Source: Paraburkholderia haematera (GTDB taxonomy: Bacteria > Pseudomonadota > Gammaproteobacteria > Burkholderiales > Burkholderiaceae). From it: 64,000 nt of DNA. The stretch lies in NCBI RefSeq assembly GCF_905220975.1, contig NZ_CAJNBK010000013.1:62001-126000 (forward strand), in the 5' to 3' direction. The first letter of the stretch is position 1. Each line of letters starts with the position of its first letter. The position numbers were made by a program, and so were the translations under genes. The notes beneath the pieces are model-generated. The model was not told the DNA's origin. It ran no database searches and worked only from the letters and a program-made list of their open reading frames with translations. Of this stretch, positions 17,947 to 26,777 are shown one piece after another.

Positions 17947-18369
17947 TTAATCCTCATCATCCGTCCAGGGAATATCCACATCGGAAATAAAGGCCACCGT
18001 TGCAAACGGCCCGCCATCCTGACGTCCGATCTTTCCATCTGCCCGCTGCCATTCGACCCTGAACACCGTGGCAGGATCGTCGGCAATCAACCTGACCGTT
18101 CGAACTTCGTCCGGATCGGCTTCCTCGACGGGACCGTCGAGCGAGACCTGTAATTCCTGTGGCCATAGCCCGTCGGCGGGATCGTAAATCTTGTCGCCGT
18201 CCGGAATCAGTGTGAATGCCTCTACACCGATGGTGGCCGATGCCTCGACAATCATCTTGCCCAACGCGCGCAGCAACGCAGTTGCCCGCGCCGAGTTGGC
18301 CTGGCGAATTGCAAGATCCCCGCGCGTCAGAGCCTGCTCAAGTTTTGGGTTTGTTTTTTGTTGCGCCAT
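17947..18369 (-). CDS. Hypothetical acidic protein
   Basis: 140 aa, cytoplasmic, not recognised. Basic/polar N-terminal helix (MAQQKTNPKLEQALTRGDLA), then a beta-rich half ending in an acidic tail (DVDIPWTDDED). Codon use resembles neighbours. It converges on the chemoreceptor gene and lies 202 bp downstream of the LysR gene on the same strand. No motif allows a functional call. Confidence 0.6.
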   Translation of the reverse strand: MAQQKTNPKLEQALTRGDLAIRQANSARATALLRALGKMIVEASATIGVEAFTLIPDGDKIYDPADGLWPQELQVSLDGPVEEADPDEVRTVRLIADDPATVFRVEWQRADGKIGRQDGGPFATVAFISDVDIPWTDDED

Positions 18370-18571
18370 TCGATGTCCTGAGTCCTATTGCTCTGTTGTG
18401 GACGGCACGCCGATTCTTTGCGCGCCGCGCTCCATTTTTTCGGGCTGAATCCTACCACTGGTGTGGGCCGCAGCCTCGCGAGCCGCACAGGAGATGCCGT
18501 ACAGCCCGTCCCGTCCCCACAGTTTAGGACGTGATTCGCCGTCCGGCAGGGAGATTTGCCTTTCAAAACGA

Positions 18572-19531
18572 TCAAAGTGTCCGGCCGCGCTTTCGAGCCG
18601 TCTTCGGCACTGCAGCATCCGCAGGCTTCGCGCCGCCGATTTCCGCGATCAGATGGTCGCGGAACGCCTTCACGGACGGCGGCAACTCCCGTCCGGCCAT
18701 CGTCTGCACCTGAATGCTGCGCTGGCGCATCTGCGGGTGCGTCAACGGTATCGCGACGAAGCCGTCGCCGGCGTAACGGTCGCGTACCGACAGCAGCCCC
18801 GTGAACATGATCGCCCCGGATTTCTGCGCGTAGCGGTACATCGCGCCGCTATTGTTGCAGGTGAGATCCGGCTCGAGCAGCACGCCTTCGAGCGCGCAGG
18901 TGATGTCGATCAACTGCCGGATCGTCGTGCCCGGCTCCGGCAGCACCAGCGGATAGCGCCGCAAGTCGGCAAGCGACACCCGCGCCCGCATGGCCAGCGG
19001 ATGATCGGCGCGCAACAGCGCCAGCACGGGGGCGCGCTCGGTGTGTTCGACCTTGACGCCCTTTTCCGGCGCGAGACTGAACGTCAGCGCGAGATCGGCA
19101 TCGCCATCGCGCACCCGGCGAGTCGCCTCGCCCGGCGGCACCACGGAGAGCGTGAAGTCGATTCCCGGATAGTGGCTGCGGAACGCCGCCATGGCACCGG
19201 GCAGGAAGTCCGCGGCGAAACCCTCCGAGCTCGCGACCTTGATCATGCTGCCGTGCAACGCCTCGAGGCCGCCGATCTCCTTCATCACGTGCTCCGCTTC
19301 GAGCAGGCTGCGCTGCGCGTAGGCAAGCAGACGCTCGCCCGCTTCGGAAAGCGACATGCCGCGCGGCCGGCGCTCGAACAGCGCGACGCCGAGCTCGCTT
19401 TCGAGCCGCGCGATCTGCCGGCTGATCGCCGAAACCGCCACATGCAGCCGCGCGGACGCGTCGCTGATCGAGCCGGTGCGAGCCACTTCAACGAAGTAGC
19501 GCAATGCGATGCCGTGCAATGAAAGAGCCAT
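18572..19531 (-). CDS. LysR-family transcriptional regulator
   Basis: 319 aa. N-terminal winged helix-turn-helix (residues about 5-65: FVEVARTGSISDASARLHVA then VSAISRQIARLESELGVALF), followed by the periplasmic-binding-like effector domain. The C-terminus is basic. Divergent from the M20 peptidase/MFS pair at 19746; the 214 bp between contain a perfect 10-bp inverted repeat (19613-19671) suited to LysR binding. It likely activates those genes in response to a substrate such as a peptide or acylated amino acid; this is inference from layout. Confidence 0.9.
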   Translation of the reverse strand: MALSLHGIALRYFVEVARTGSISDASARLHVAVSAISRQIARLESELGVALFERRPRGMSLSEAGERLLAYAQRSLLEAEHVMKEIGGLEALHGSMIKVASSEGFAADFLPGAMAAFRSHYPGIDFTLSVVPPGEATRRVRDGDADLALTFSLAPEKGVKVEHTERAPVLALLRADHPLAMRARVSLADLRRYPLVLPEPGTTIRQLIDITCALEGVLLEPDLTCNNSGAMYRYAQKSGAIMFTGLLSVRDRYAGDGFVAIPLTHPQMRQRSIQVQTMAGRELPPSVKAFRDHLIAEIGGAKPADAAVPKTARKRGRTL

Positions 19532-19612
19532 GAGCGATGCCTATGCGGGTGAACGCGCGAGCGTATGCGGCTGTGTCCGGAGGTGCTTAAGCTTTGCCTT
19601 TTCGGCAACGCA

Positions 19613-19671
19613 AGCTTCGAAAGACGATCATTGTGACAAAAATAACGGCCTCCTAGAATCGTTTCGAAGCT
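19613..19671. promoter_or_regulatory. Candidate LysR operator, inverted repeat
   Basis: AGCTTCGAAA (19613-19622) and TTTCGAAGCT (19662-19671) form a perfect 10-bp inverted repeat with a 39-bp spacer. Each arm contains the palindrome TTCGAA. The site lies midway between the divergent lysR and peptidase genes. Confidence 0.5.
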
Positions 19672-19745
19672 GATAGCCGCGAACCAGAGGCGCCCCGTAG
19701 GGCGCCGCGTCGCCGCCATCCCCGCACCCAGCCTCGGAGACAACC

Positions 19746-21158
19746 ATGAGCCGCGACCAGGCCATCGAACACGCCACCCATCATTTCGAATCCGGCGCCT
19801 TTCTTGAGAACCTCAACCGGCGCGTCGGATTTCGCACCGAGAGCCAGGAAAGCGACCGCGACGCCACGCTGCGCGCGTATCTGACCGACGAAATCGCGCC
19901 GGAAGTCGAAGGGCTCGGCTTCAGCACGCGCATCGCCGACAACCCGGTCGAGGGCGCCGGGCCTTTCCTGCTCGCCAATCGCCACGAAGACGACCGTCTG
20001 CCCACCGTCCTGATCTACGGCCACGGCGACGTGGTGCGCGGCTACGACAGCCAGTGGCGCGCACCGCTGACGCCGTGGGCCGTGACCATTGAAGGTGAGC
20101 GCTGGTATGGCCGCGGGACCGCCGACAACAAAGGCCAGCACTCCATCAACCTGGCCGCGCTCGCCAGCGTGCTGGCCGCGCGCGACGGCAAGCTCGGCTT
20201 CAACGCGAAACTGCTGATCGAGATGGGCGAGGAAACCGGCTCGCCGGGGCTCGACGCGATCTGCCATCAGCACAAACGGGAACTGGCTGCGGACGTGCTG
20301 ATCGCCTCCGATGGCCCTCGCCTCGCCGCCCGCCGCCCCACCGTGTTCCTCGGCTCGCGCGGTTCGGTGAACTTCAAGCTCTCGCTGAATCTGCGCGATG
20401 GTGCGCACCATTCGGGCAACTGGGGCGGTCTGTTGCGCAATCCGGCCACCGTGCTGGCGAACGCCCTTGCCAGTCTGGTCGACGCGCGCGGCGTCATCGC
20501 GGTCGACGGCTTGCGTCCGCCGCCGATTCCCGAGGCGGTGCGTCGTGCACTGGCCGATATCACGGTAGGCGGCGGCCCAGGCGACCCGGCCGTCGACGAT
20601 AACTGGGGCGAGCCCGGTCTCACGCCGCCAGAACGCGTGTTCGGATGGAACAGCTTCGAGGTGCTGGCCTTCAAGGCGGGCAATCCGGAGAACCCGGTCA
20701 ACGCGATTCCGTCGTCGGCGTTCGCGCATTGCCAGTTGCGCTTCGTGGTCGGCACGGACTGGGAAAACCTCGAGCAGCACCTGCGCATGCATCTGGATGC
20801 GCATGGCTTCTCGCTGGTCGAGATCAGCGTCGAGCGCGGTGCGCCGGCAACCCGTCTGAATCCCGACGACCCGTGGGTCAAGTGGGCTATCGCCTCGCTC
20901 GAACAGACCACGAACAAGAAAACGGCGGTGCTGCCGAATCTCGGTGGCACGCTGCCCAACGAAGTGTTCGCCGATACGCTCGGCCTGCCGACCATCTGGG
21001 TGCCGCATTCCTACCCGGCCTGCTCGCAGCACGCGCCAAACGAGCATCTGCTCGGACCGGTGGTGCGCGAGGGTCTGCAGATCATGGCGGGGCTGTTCTG
21101 GGATCTGGGCGAGAACGCGCCGCACGCAACGGCAACGCCACCCAAAGCCACTGCCTGA
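19746..21158 (+). CDS. M20-family metallopeptidase
   Basis: 470 aa cytoplasmic amidohydrolase of the M20 (carboxypeptidase/dipeptidase/deacylase) family, binding two zinc ions. Metal and catalytic motifs: YGHGDVV near residue 94, WYGRGTADNKGQ near 120 and the general-base region EMGEETGSPG near 160. The dimerisation domain is inserted from about 200 to 330, and the C-terminal metal His is probably in VPHSYPACSQHAPNEHL near 425. It is followed by an MFS transporter 73 bp later, so together they look like an uptake-plus-hydrolysis unit. Substrate unknown. Confidence 0.9.
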   Translation: MSRDQAIEHATHHFESGAFLENLNRRVGFRTESQESDRDATLRAYLTDEIAPEVEGLGFSTRIADNPVEGAGPFLLANRHEDDRLPTVLIYGHGDVVRGYDSQWRAPLTPWAVTIEGERWYGRGTADNKGQHSINLAALASVLAARDGKLGFNAKLLIEMGEETGSPGLDAICHQHKRELAADVLIASDGPRLAARRPTVFLGSRGSVNFKLSLNLRDGAHHSGNWGGLLRNPATVLANALASLVDARGVIAVDGLRPPPIPEAVRRALADITVGGGPGDPAVDDNWGEPGLTPPERVFGWNSFEVLAFKAGNPENPVNAIPSSAFAHCQLRFVVGTDWENLEQHLRMHLDAHGFSLVEISVERGAPATRLNPDDPWVKWAIASLEQTTNKKTAVLPNLGGTLPNEVFADTLGLPTIWVPHSYPACSQHAPNEHLLGPVVREGLQIMAGLFWDLGENAPHATATPPKATA

Positions 21159-21231
21159 GCGATCAGCGCAACACGCCCGCAGTTTGTCAGCAGTTCCCTG
21201 TTAGCCGCATCCGCCACGAGGCACGCCCACG

Positions 21232-22515
21232 ATGATCACGTCCACCTTGCCCGCCAGCGCCGCGCGGCCGTCCGCCGCGAAGGTCCATCGCATCATTCTC
21301 GCGGCATCGATCGGCAATGCGCTTGAATGGTTCGACCTCGTCGTCTACGGCTTTTTCGCGGTCACGATCGCGAAGCTGTTCTTCCCTGCCCGTACGGAAG
21401 CGATTTCGTTGATGCTCACGCTCGGCACCTTCGGCATCTCGTACATGATCCGGCCGCTCGGTGGACTCGTGCTCGGCTCGCTCGCGGATCGCGCGGGACG
21501 CAAGGCGTCGCTGCTGCTGTCGATCGGCCTCATGATGATCGGCACCTTGACGATCGCCGTCATGCCGCCGTATGCCGCGATCGGTTTGTGGGCGCCCGCC
21601 GGCATCATGCTATCGCGGCTGGTTCAAGGATTCTCGGCGGGTGGCGAGTTCGGGGCTTCCACCGCGTTTCTGGTCGAGCATGCGCCGGAGCGGCGCGGCT
21701 TCATGGGCAGTTGGCAGTTCGCGAGCCAAGGCCTCGCAACGCTGCTCGCCTCCGGTTTCGGCGCGCTGCTGACGAGCCAGCTCACGACGGCACAACTCGA
21801 ATCGTGGGGCTGGCGCATTCCGTTTCTGTTCGGCCTCGCGATCGGCCCGGTCGGCTTCTATATTCGCCGCTACGTGGACGAAGGCGCCGAGTTCGACACG
21901 GAGCCCAAAACACTCACACCGCTGCGCGATCTGTTCGGCACGCAGAAGGTCCGCATGCTGCTCGCGGTCGGCTCGCTAATCATTTCGACCGCGGCCAACT
22001 ACATGATCCTGTACATGCCGACCTACGCGATCAAGCAACTGCACCTGTCCGCTTCGACCGGTTTCGCGGCCACGCTCGCAACGGGAATCGTGCTGACCGT
22101 GCTGACGCCGTTCGCGGGCCATCTGTCCGACAGCGTGGGACGGATCCGCATCATGGCGGCCGCCGCGACGCTGATGCTGCTGACGGTCTATCCGGCCTTC
22201 GTGTATATGAATGCGCATCCGTCGTTCGCCACCATGCTGCTGGCGTTGATCTGGATCGGCGTACTGAAGGCGACGTACTTCGGCGCGCTGCCCGCGCTGA
22301 TGTCCGAGATTTTCCCGACGCAGACGCGCGCGACCGGTCTCGCGGTCAGCTACAACATCGGCGTGACTGTGTTCGGCGGCTTTGCGCCCTTCGTGATCAC
22401 CTGGCTGATCGACGCGAGCGGCAATAAACTCGCGCCAGGTTTCTATCTGATGTTCTGCGCGGTGGCGAGTTTGCTGGCACTCTATGCGGTCCGCTCGAAG
22501 CTGAAGATTCGCTGA
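21232..22515 (+). CDS. MFS transporter, metabolite:H+ symporter type
   Basis: 427 aa with about 12 membrane segments. The loop 2-3 motif GSLADRAGRKASLL and the N-terminal GNALEWFDLVVYGFFA are typical of the MHS subfamily (proline/betaine, shikimate, citrate carriers). It follows the M20 peptidase and is probably cotranscribed and LysR-regulated. A 13-bp-stem hairpin at 22603 ends the unit. Likely imports the peptidase substrate, such as an N-acyl amino acid or dipeptide; not provable from sequence. Confidence 0.9.
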   Translation: MITSTLPASAARPSAAKVHRIILAASIGNALEWFDLVVYGFFAVTIAKLFFPARTEAISLMLTLGTFGISYMIRPLGGLVLGSLADRAGRKASLLLSIGLMMIGTLTIAVMPPYAAIGLWAPAGIMLSRLVQGFSAGGEFGASTAFLVEHAPERRGFMGSWQFASQGLATLLASGFGALLTSQLTTAQLESWGWRIPFLFGLAIGPVGFYIRRYVDEGAEFDTEPKTLTPLRDLFGTQKVRMLLAVGSLIISTAANYMILYMPTYAIKQLHLSASTGFAATLATGIVLTVLTPFAGHLSDSVGRIRIMAAAATLMLLTVYPAFVYMNAHPSFATMLLALIWIGVLKATYFGALPALMSEIFPTQTRATGLAVSYNIGVTVFGGFAPFVITWLIDASGNKLAPGFYLMFCAVASLLALYAVRSKLKIR

Positions 22516-22602
22516 GCGAGGAGCGGGATTAATCGCGCGTGAGCGAGTGCAATTGAGCGGGATTGACCGAGGTCAGTGACTGCGATTGAGCAAGTTTGCA
22601 GC

Positions 22603-22630
22603 GAGCAAGGCGAGTCAACTCGCCTTGCTC
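22603..22630. terminator. Bidirectional hairpin between convergent genes
   Basis: Arms 22603-22615 (GAGCAAGGCGAGT) and 22618-22630 are perfectly complementary over 13 bp with a 2-nt centre. It sits between the 3' ends of the MFS gene (+) and tas-like gene (-). No strong T-run, but position and stem fit termination for both. Confidence 0.7.
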
Positions 22631-22642
22631 CCGACAACTACG

Positions 22643-23695
22643 TCAAGGCGCCGGATTAGGCTGCAATTCATGCAGCTTGTCGATCTCCGCGAGCGCTTCC
22701 GGCGAGAGTTTCACCTCGGCGCTGGCAATGTTTTCCTTCAGCTGATCGAGCGACGTGGCGCCGATCAGATTGCTCGTCACAAACGGCCGGCTGTTGACGA
22801 AAGCCAGCGCGAACTGCGCGGGCGACAACCCGTGACGCTTCGCCAGTTCCACATAGCGCGTGGTGGCCTGAACCGCTTGCGGCTTGCTGTAGCGTTGAAA
22901 GCGCTCGAACAGCGAAATGCGGGCGCCGGCCGGACGCGCGCCGCCTTCATACTTGCCCGACAGCCAGCCGAAGGCGAGCGGCGAATACGCCAGCAAGCCG
23001 ATGTTGTCTCGATGCGCGTACTCGGACAAGCCCGCTTCGTACGTGCGGTTCAACAGGCTATACGGATTCTGGATACTGACGATGCGCGGCAAGCCGAGCT
23101 TTTCCGCCGCGCGCAGAAACTGCGCGACGCCCCACGGTGTTTCGTTCGACACGCCGATATGGCGAATCTTGCCTGCCTTGACGAATTCGGCGAGCACCGA
23201 CAGCGTTTCTTCGATCGGCACCGTGTACGCGTCGTCGACCCACGGATAGGCGGGACGGCCGAACGTCATCGTGCTGCGATCCGGCCAATGCAACTGATAC
23301 AGATCGACGTAGTCCGTTTGCAAACGCTTCAGGCTATCGTTCAGCGCTTCGGTCAGGTTCTTGCGGTCGAACTGGTTGCCCTCGCCGCGAATATGGCGCG
23401 GATTATGCGGTTGACGCGCCGGACCGGCGATCTTGGTGGCCAGCACGATCTTCTCGCGCGCGCCGCGATGCTGTGCGATCCATGTGCCGATATAGCGCTC
23501 GGTCGAGCCTTGCGTCTCGGGGCGCGGCGGCACCGGGTACATTTCCGCGGCGTCGATCAGATTGACGCCGTGGTCGAGCGCATAGTCGATCTGCGCATGC
23601 GCTTGCTGCTCGGTGTTCTGCTCGCCCCACGTCATGGTGCCGAGACCGATCAGGCTAACCTTCACATCCGAGTCGCCGAGTCTGCGGTATTCCAT
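22643..23695 (-). CDS. tas: Aldo/keto reductase, Tas-like
   Basis: 350 aa NADP-dependent aldo/keto reductase, a (beta/alpha)8 barrel. It is very close to E. coli Tas along its length: LGLGTMTWGEQNTE-like start, LIDAAEMYPVPPRPETQGSTE with catalytic Asp and Tyr, VLATKIAGPAR with Lys and DLYQLHWPDRS with His, then VSNETPWGV and IQNPYSLLNR. Start is ATG at 23695 (MEYRRLG); the in-frame ATG at 23743 adds residues not seen in homologues. Biological substrate unknown; E. coli Tas is known only from suppression of tyrosine auxotrophy. Monocistronic. Confidence 0.9.
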   Translation of the reverse strand: MEYRRLGDSDVKVSLIGLGTMTWGEQNTEQQAHAQIDYALDHGVNLIDAAEMYPVPPRPETQGSTERYIGTWIAQHRGAREKIVLATKIAGPARQPHNPRHIRGEGNQFDRKNLTEALNDSLKRLQTDYVDLYQLHWPDRSTMTFGRPAYPWVDDAYTVPIEETLSVLAEFVKAGKIRHIGVSNETPWGVAQFLRAAEKLGLPRIVSIQNPYSLLNRTYEAGLSEYAHRDNIGLLAYSPLAFGWLSGKYEGGARPAGARISLFERFQRYSKPQAVQATTRYVELAKRHGLSPAQFALAFVNSRPFVTSNLIGATSLDQLKENIASAEVKLSPEALAEIDKLHELQPNPAP

Positions 23696-23835
23696 CGAAC
23701 TTGTCCTGTTGATTGTGTATGCGGAAACCGCTGACGTTACCACGCCGGCGCAATGCCTGCAGCGCAGGCTAGAATGCTGCTTGAGCAGGCGCTCGCACCA
23801 CCGCGCTCAACGAACTTTCCGCCACCCCATCTGCG

Positions 23836-24048
23836 ATGAATCCCGAACACCTCGAACTGCTGGTCACGCGCGTGATGCCCTACGGAAAATACAAAGGCCG
23901 GCTGATCGCCGATCTGCCCGGTCATTATCTGAACTGGTTTGCGAGCCAGGGCTTTCCGCCGGGCGAAATCGGCCGTCTGCTGGCTTTGATGCACGAGATC
24001 GATCACAACGGTTTGTCGGCGCTGATCGAGCCGTTACGCAAGCGCTGA
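23836..24048 (+). CDS. DUF3820 family protein (YpeB-like)
   Basis: 70 aa, the family's normal size. Conserved MPYGKYKGRLIADLPGHYLNWF core matches E. coli YpeB-type proteins (PFGKYKGR, DLPEEYLLWF). Family function is unknown; some members carry a fold resembling part of exonucleases. A fragment of another gene abuts its 3' end on the opposite strand (see 24050-24148). Confidence 0.85.
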   Translation: MNPEHLELLVTRVMPYGKYKGRLIADLPGHYLNWFASQGFPPGEIGRLLALMHEIDHNGLSALIEPLRKR

Positions 24049-24049
24049 G

Positions 24050-24148
24050 CGCGCCCTCGATCGCGAAAACCACCGTGCCGGCCAGGTCGGCCGCCAGGAC
24101 GAGCGTTTCGACGTTCAGCCTGATTTTTCGTATCGACAATGTCGGCAT
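24050..24148 (-). pseudogene. Remnant of TRIC/UPF0126-type membrane protein gene
   Basis: From an ATG at 24148 the minus strand reads MPTLSIRKIRLNVETLVLAA then DLAGTVVFAIEGALSA, which matches the first transmembrane helix of UPF0126/TRIC-like membrane proteins (DLAGTFVFALEGA type). The resemblance stops at the DUF3820 stop codon; beyond it the frame is antisense to that gene. A full gene would be about 200 codons. The simplest reading is a deletion that removed the 3' part of a convergent neighbour. Alternative: chance hydrophobic ORF. Confidence 0.45.
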
Positions 24149-24257
24149 CGACGCATCACCCCTTCCATTCACGAGTAGCCGGAAAGGTATAGCGAAATGT
24201 CTGGCGCCGGGTGGAAAATTTGCGCGCTAGAAAAGCGACACGGCCCCCCCGCACTGA

Positions 24258-24830
24258 CTATTTCGCGAGGCGCGGCTTGCCAAGCCCGCTCTCTCCCGGC
24301 AGGCAACCCATGGCGATCAGAGGCACAAGCAGGCGGTCTACCGCCTCTTCGACCGAAACCCGATCGGTTTCGATCATGACATCGGGGGCCAGCGGCACTT
24401 CGAACGGGCCGGAAATACCAGTGAAATGTGGAATCTCGCCGCGCCGCGCACGCGCGTAAAGCCCTTTGACATCGCGCGATTCGCACACCGTCAGCGGCGC
24501 ATTCACGAACACTTCGACGAACCCGGCGCCGACGATCTCACGCGCCATGCGCCGATGCCCATGCTCGGGCGAGATCACCGCCGCAATCACAATGAAGCCC
24601 TGTTGCATGAACAGCGCCGCGACATGCGCGACCCGCCGCAGATTTTCGGCGCGGTCTTCGGGGGTAAAGCCGAGGTCGGCGGTCAGGCCGCGCCGCAACG
24701 CGTCGCCGTCGAGCACAACCGAAGCACGCCCGGCATCTTTCAGACGCCGGTGCAACGTATCGGCCAGGGTCGATTTACCGGCACCGGACAAACCCGTCAT
24801 CCATATGACGGCCCCGCACGATGCGCTCAT
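24258..24830 (-). CDS. cysC: Adenylylsulfate (APS) kinase
   Basis: 190 aa kinase phosphorylating APS at the 3'-OH with ATP to make PAPS. P-loop GLSGAGKST at residues 13-21; DGDALRRGLTADLGF and the APS-binding loop with KGLYARARRGEIPHFTGI are present, and FEVPLAPDVMIET near the end is typical. Start is ATG at 24830, overlapping the stop of the upstream sulfotransferase gene (ATGA), so translation is coupled. Because the neighbour consumes PAPS, this copy probably supplies activated sulfate for sulfation, not assimilation. No cysD/cysN is present here. Confidence 0.92.
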   Translation of the reverse strand: MSASCGAVIWMTGLSGAGKSTLADTLHRRLKDAGRASVVLDGDALRRGLTADLGFTPEDRAENLRRVAHVAALFMQQGFIVIAAVISPEHGHRRMAREIVGAGFVEVFVNAPLTVCESRDVKGLYARARRGEIPHFTGISGPFEVPLAPDVMIETDRVSVEEAVDRLLVPLIAMGCLPGESGLGKPRLAK

Positions 24831-26419
24831 GATTTCCGCTCCGAGCCCGGTGCCACGCTGCCGACATCCGCCAGAGGCGCACAACCATGCATGCTGACGC
24901 TGTCAGCCGGCGCCAACGCCGGTCCCAACCCCTCTAACAAGGGTTGCAGCAACGCCTGCTGCGGCTGCCAGCGCTGCACCGACGTCTTGTAGAGCGGACG
25001 GCGCACCTGCGCGGCGCTGGCCGTGCTCACCTGCCGCGTGGCCTGGTGAAACGACAGGCAACGCTCGTCCCAGTCGAGTCCGCAATGCGCGAGCAGGCGC
25101 CGGACATTGCCTTCGAGATCTTCGACAAGCTCTTCGTACTTGATTTCCATCATCGTGCCCTCGGGCAAGACGGATTGCCAATGTGCCATCAACGCATCGT
25201 ACGCACGATAGTAGCGGCCCAGTTCACCGAGATCGTAGCTGAACGGCACGTCGTGAAAAATGCGCGAAAAAATCGACAGGCAGCTTTGCAGCGGCGAGCG
25301 GCTGCTATGAATGAAGCGCGCATTCGGCAGCGCCAGATGAATCAGCCCGACGTTGATGAAATTGAACGGATATTTGTCCGTGAAGCGTGGGTAGCCCGAT
25401 GCTCCGCTTTGCATTTCCGGCAGCGACGTGTGCATGCGGCGCAAATAGTCGGCGCCGAGCGTGCGCCATTGCGGGGCGCCGACGCCCTGCAATGCTTCGA
25501 TATCGATGCGCAACGGATCGTCCAGATCGCGGCCGATGCAATTGACCAGCGCCTCCCCGAACTCCGTTCGCTCACCCGTGCCGAGAACCTGCGGATGACT
25601 CGCGAGGATCTGTTCGATCAGGGTCGAGCCGGAGCGCGGCATGCCGACGATAAAAATCGGCGCGGCCGACGGATCGCCCAGACCGCGTTTGTCCGCCAGC
25701 ACCTCTGAAGTCAGAAGCTCGGGCAAATGCGCGAACAGGCCGAGCGACGCAGCTTCGTCATAGCGTACGCCGGCGTGGTGCAATGCGTTGCCCTTCAGGA
25801 AGTGGTCGAAGGACGCATCGTTGCGGCCCAGATCGGACAGCGCCTGGCCATAGGCGAAGTGAATCTCCGCCTGATTGGCGGGCGTGAGCGAAGCGGCAAC
25901 GCCGACGAGTTGCTCAAGCGCGGCGAACACCGGATCGTCGGCGGTCAGGCGCCTGGATTGCACGAAGTTGCGGTAATACAGCGGCACCTGCGGGGCGGCT
26001 TCGATCGCGCGGCGATAGGCTTCGTGCGAGTCGTCGATGCGACCGAGTGCCTGCAGGCAATTGCCCATATTGTTGTACGAGCCGTCTGCGTTCGGATCCA
26101 GCCGAACCGCTTCGCGATAAGCGTCTATCGCCTGCTCGAGCCGGTGCATCTGCTCGAGCGACCAGCCGAGGCCGTGATGCAAATCCGTGTTGCACGGATC
26201 GAGCGCAATGGCTTCGTGATAGCGGGCGATGGCTTCGGAAAAGCGGTTCAGCGCGGCGAGCGTCGCGGCGATGCGCTCATGGAGGACGACGTCGGCGGGA
26301 TCGAGCGCGCGCGCTGCCTCGAAACATTGGAGTGCGGCCTGGAGTTCGCCGCGAGCGGCTAAGGCGTCACCTTCGGCGAGCCATTCAGATGCGGTTGCAG
26401 GCTGTGGATCGTGCTTCAT
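24827..26419 (-). CDS. TPR-repeat sulfotransferase
   Basis: 530 aa two-part protein. Residues about 10-200 form tetratricopeptide repeats (ALQCFEAARALDPADVVLHE, AIARYHEAIALDPCNTDLHH, AIDAYREAVRLDPNADGSYN). The C-terminal part is a sulfotransferase with the PAPS 5'-phosphosulfate loop GMPRSGSTLIEQ (259-270) and the 3'-phosphate-binding region NARFIHSSRSPLQSCLSIF. It transfers sulfate from PAPS to an unknown acceptor: sugar, lipid or protein tyrosine. TPR domains in such enzymes usually bind the acceptor protein or partner. Coupled to cysC by a 4-nt overlap. No signal peptide. Confidence 0.88.
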   Translation of the reverse strand: MKHDPQPATASEWLAEGDALAARGELQAALQCFEAARALDPADVVLHERIAATLAALNRFSEAIARYHEAIALDPCNTDLHHGLGWSLEQMHRLEQAIDAYREAVRLDPNADGSYNNMGNCLQALGRIDDSHEAYRRAIEAAPQVPLYYRNFVQSRRLTADDPVFAALEQLVGVAASLTPANQAEIHFAYGQALSDLGRNDASFDHFLKGNALHHAGVRYDEAASLGLFAHLPELLTSEVLADKRGLGDPSAAPIFIVGMPRSGSTLIEQILASHPQVLGTGERTEFGEALVNCIGRDLDDPLRIDIEALQGVGAPQWRTLGADYLRRMHTSLPEMQSGASGYPRFTDKYPFNFINVGLIHLALPNARFIHSSRSPLQSCLSIFSRIFHDVPFSYDLGELGRYYRAYDALMAHWQSVLPEGTMMEIKYEELVEDLEGNVRRLLAHCGLDWDERCLSFHQATRQVSTASAAQVRRPLYKTSVQRWQPQQALLQPLLEGLGPALAPADSVSMHGCAPLADVGSVAPGSERKS

Positions 26420-26777
26420 TGACGGCCAGGTTTTTGCAGGCTTCGCATCAGGCGGCCAGGCAATGTGGAATGCGTTCGTCGTCGTCCAGCGTCAGCGCAG
26501 GCATGAGTCTGGATTCAAGGGGAAATTGTCTGACGGGAAAATATCAGGCGTACCCTACAGTTACGTTTCGAAAATTTTACTAACTGTTACAAGGCAATGA
26601 ATCCGTCATGGTTTGAAAGATTGCCGCAACGCGCAGCCGCTATGGCGTTGGATCGGGGCGCGGGCATCGTGGAGGCACGATGGTGCATCCGCCCCGTAAT
26701 TTGCCGACACAAATCCGGCTGAACTCCCGGGCACGCCATTTTTCTGAATCTTATAGGCGGGAACGCGGGAGAAGATC
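26420..26777. other. Intergenic, 358 bp, divergent promoter region
   Basis: No gene recognised. AT-rich stretch at about 26555-26585 (CGTTTCGAAAATTTTACTAA) probably carries the sulfotransferase/cysC promoter. A 7-bp hairpin CATCGTG/CACGATG lies at 26665-26682, roughly 100 bp before the lipoprotein start. Confidence 0.4.

Noticed and set aside
24258..24310. Similarity between the end of cysC (AMGCLPGESG) and sequence at about 28570-28606 (AMGCLPGRSG)
   Set aside because: Only ten residues, in a frame that begins upstream of the chosen start of the flavoprotein gene; no further similarity to suggest a cysC copy.
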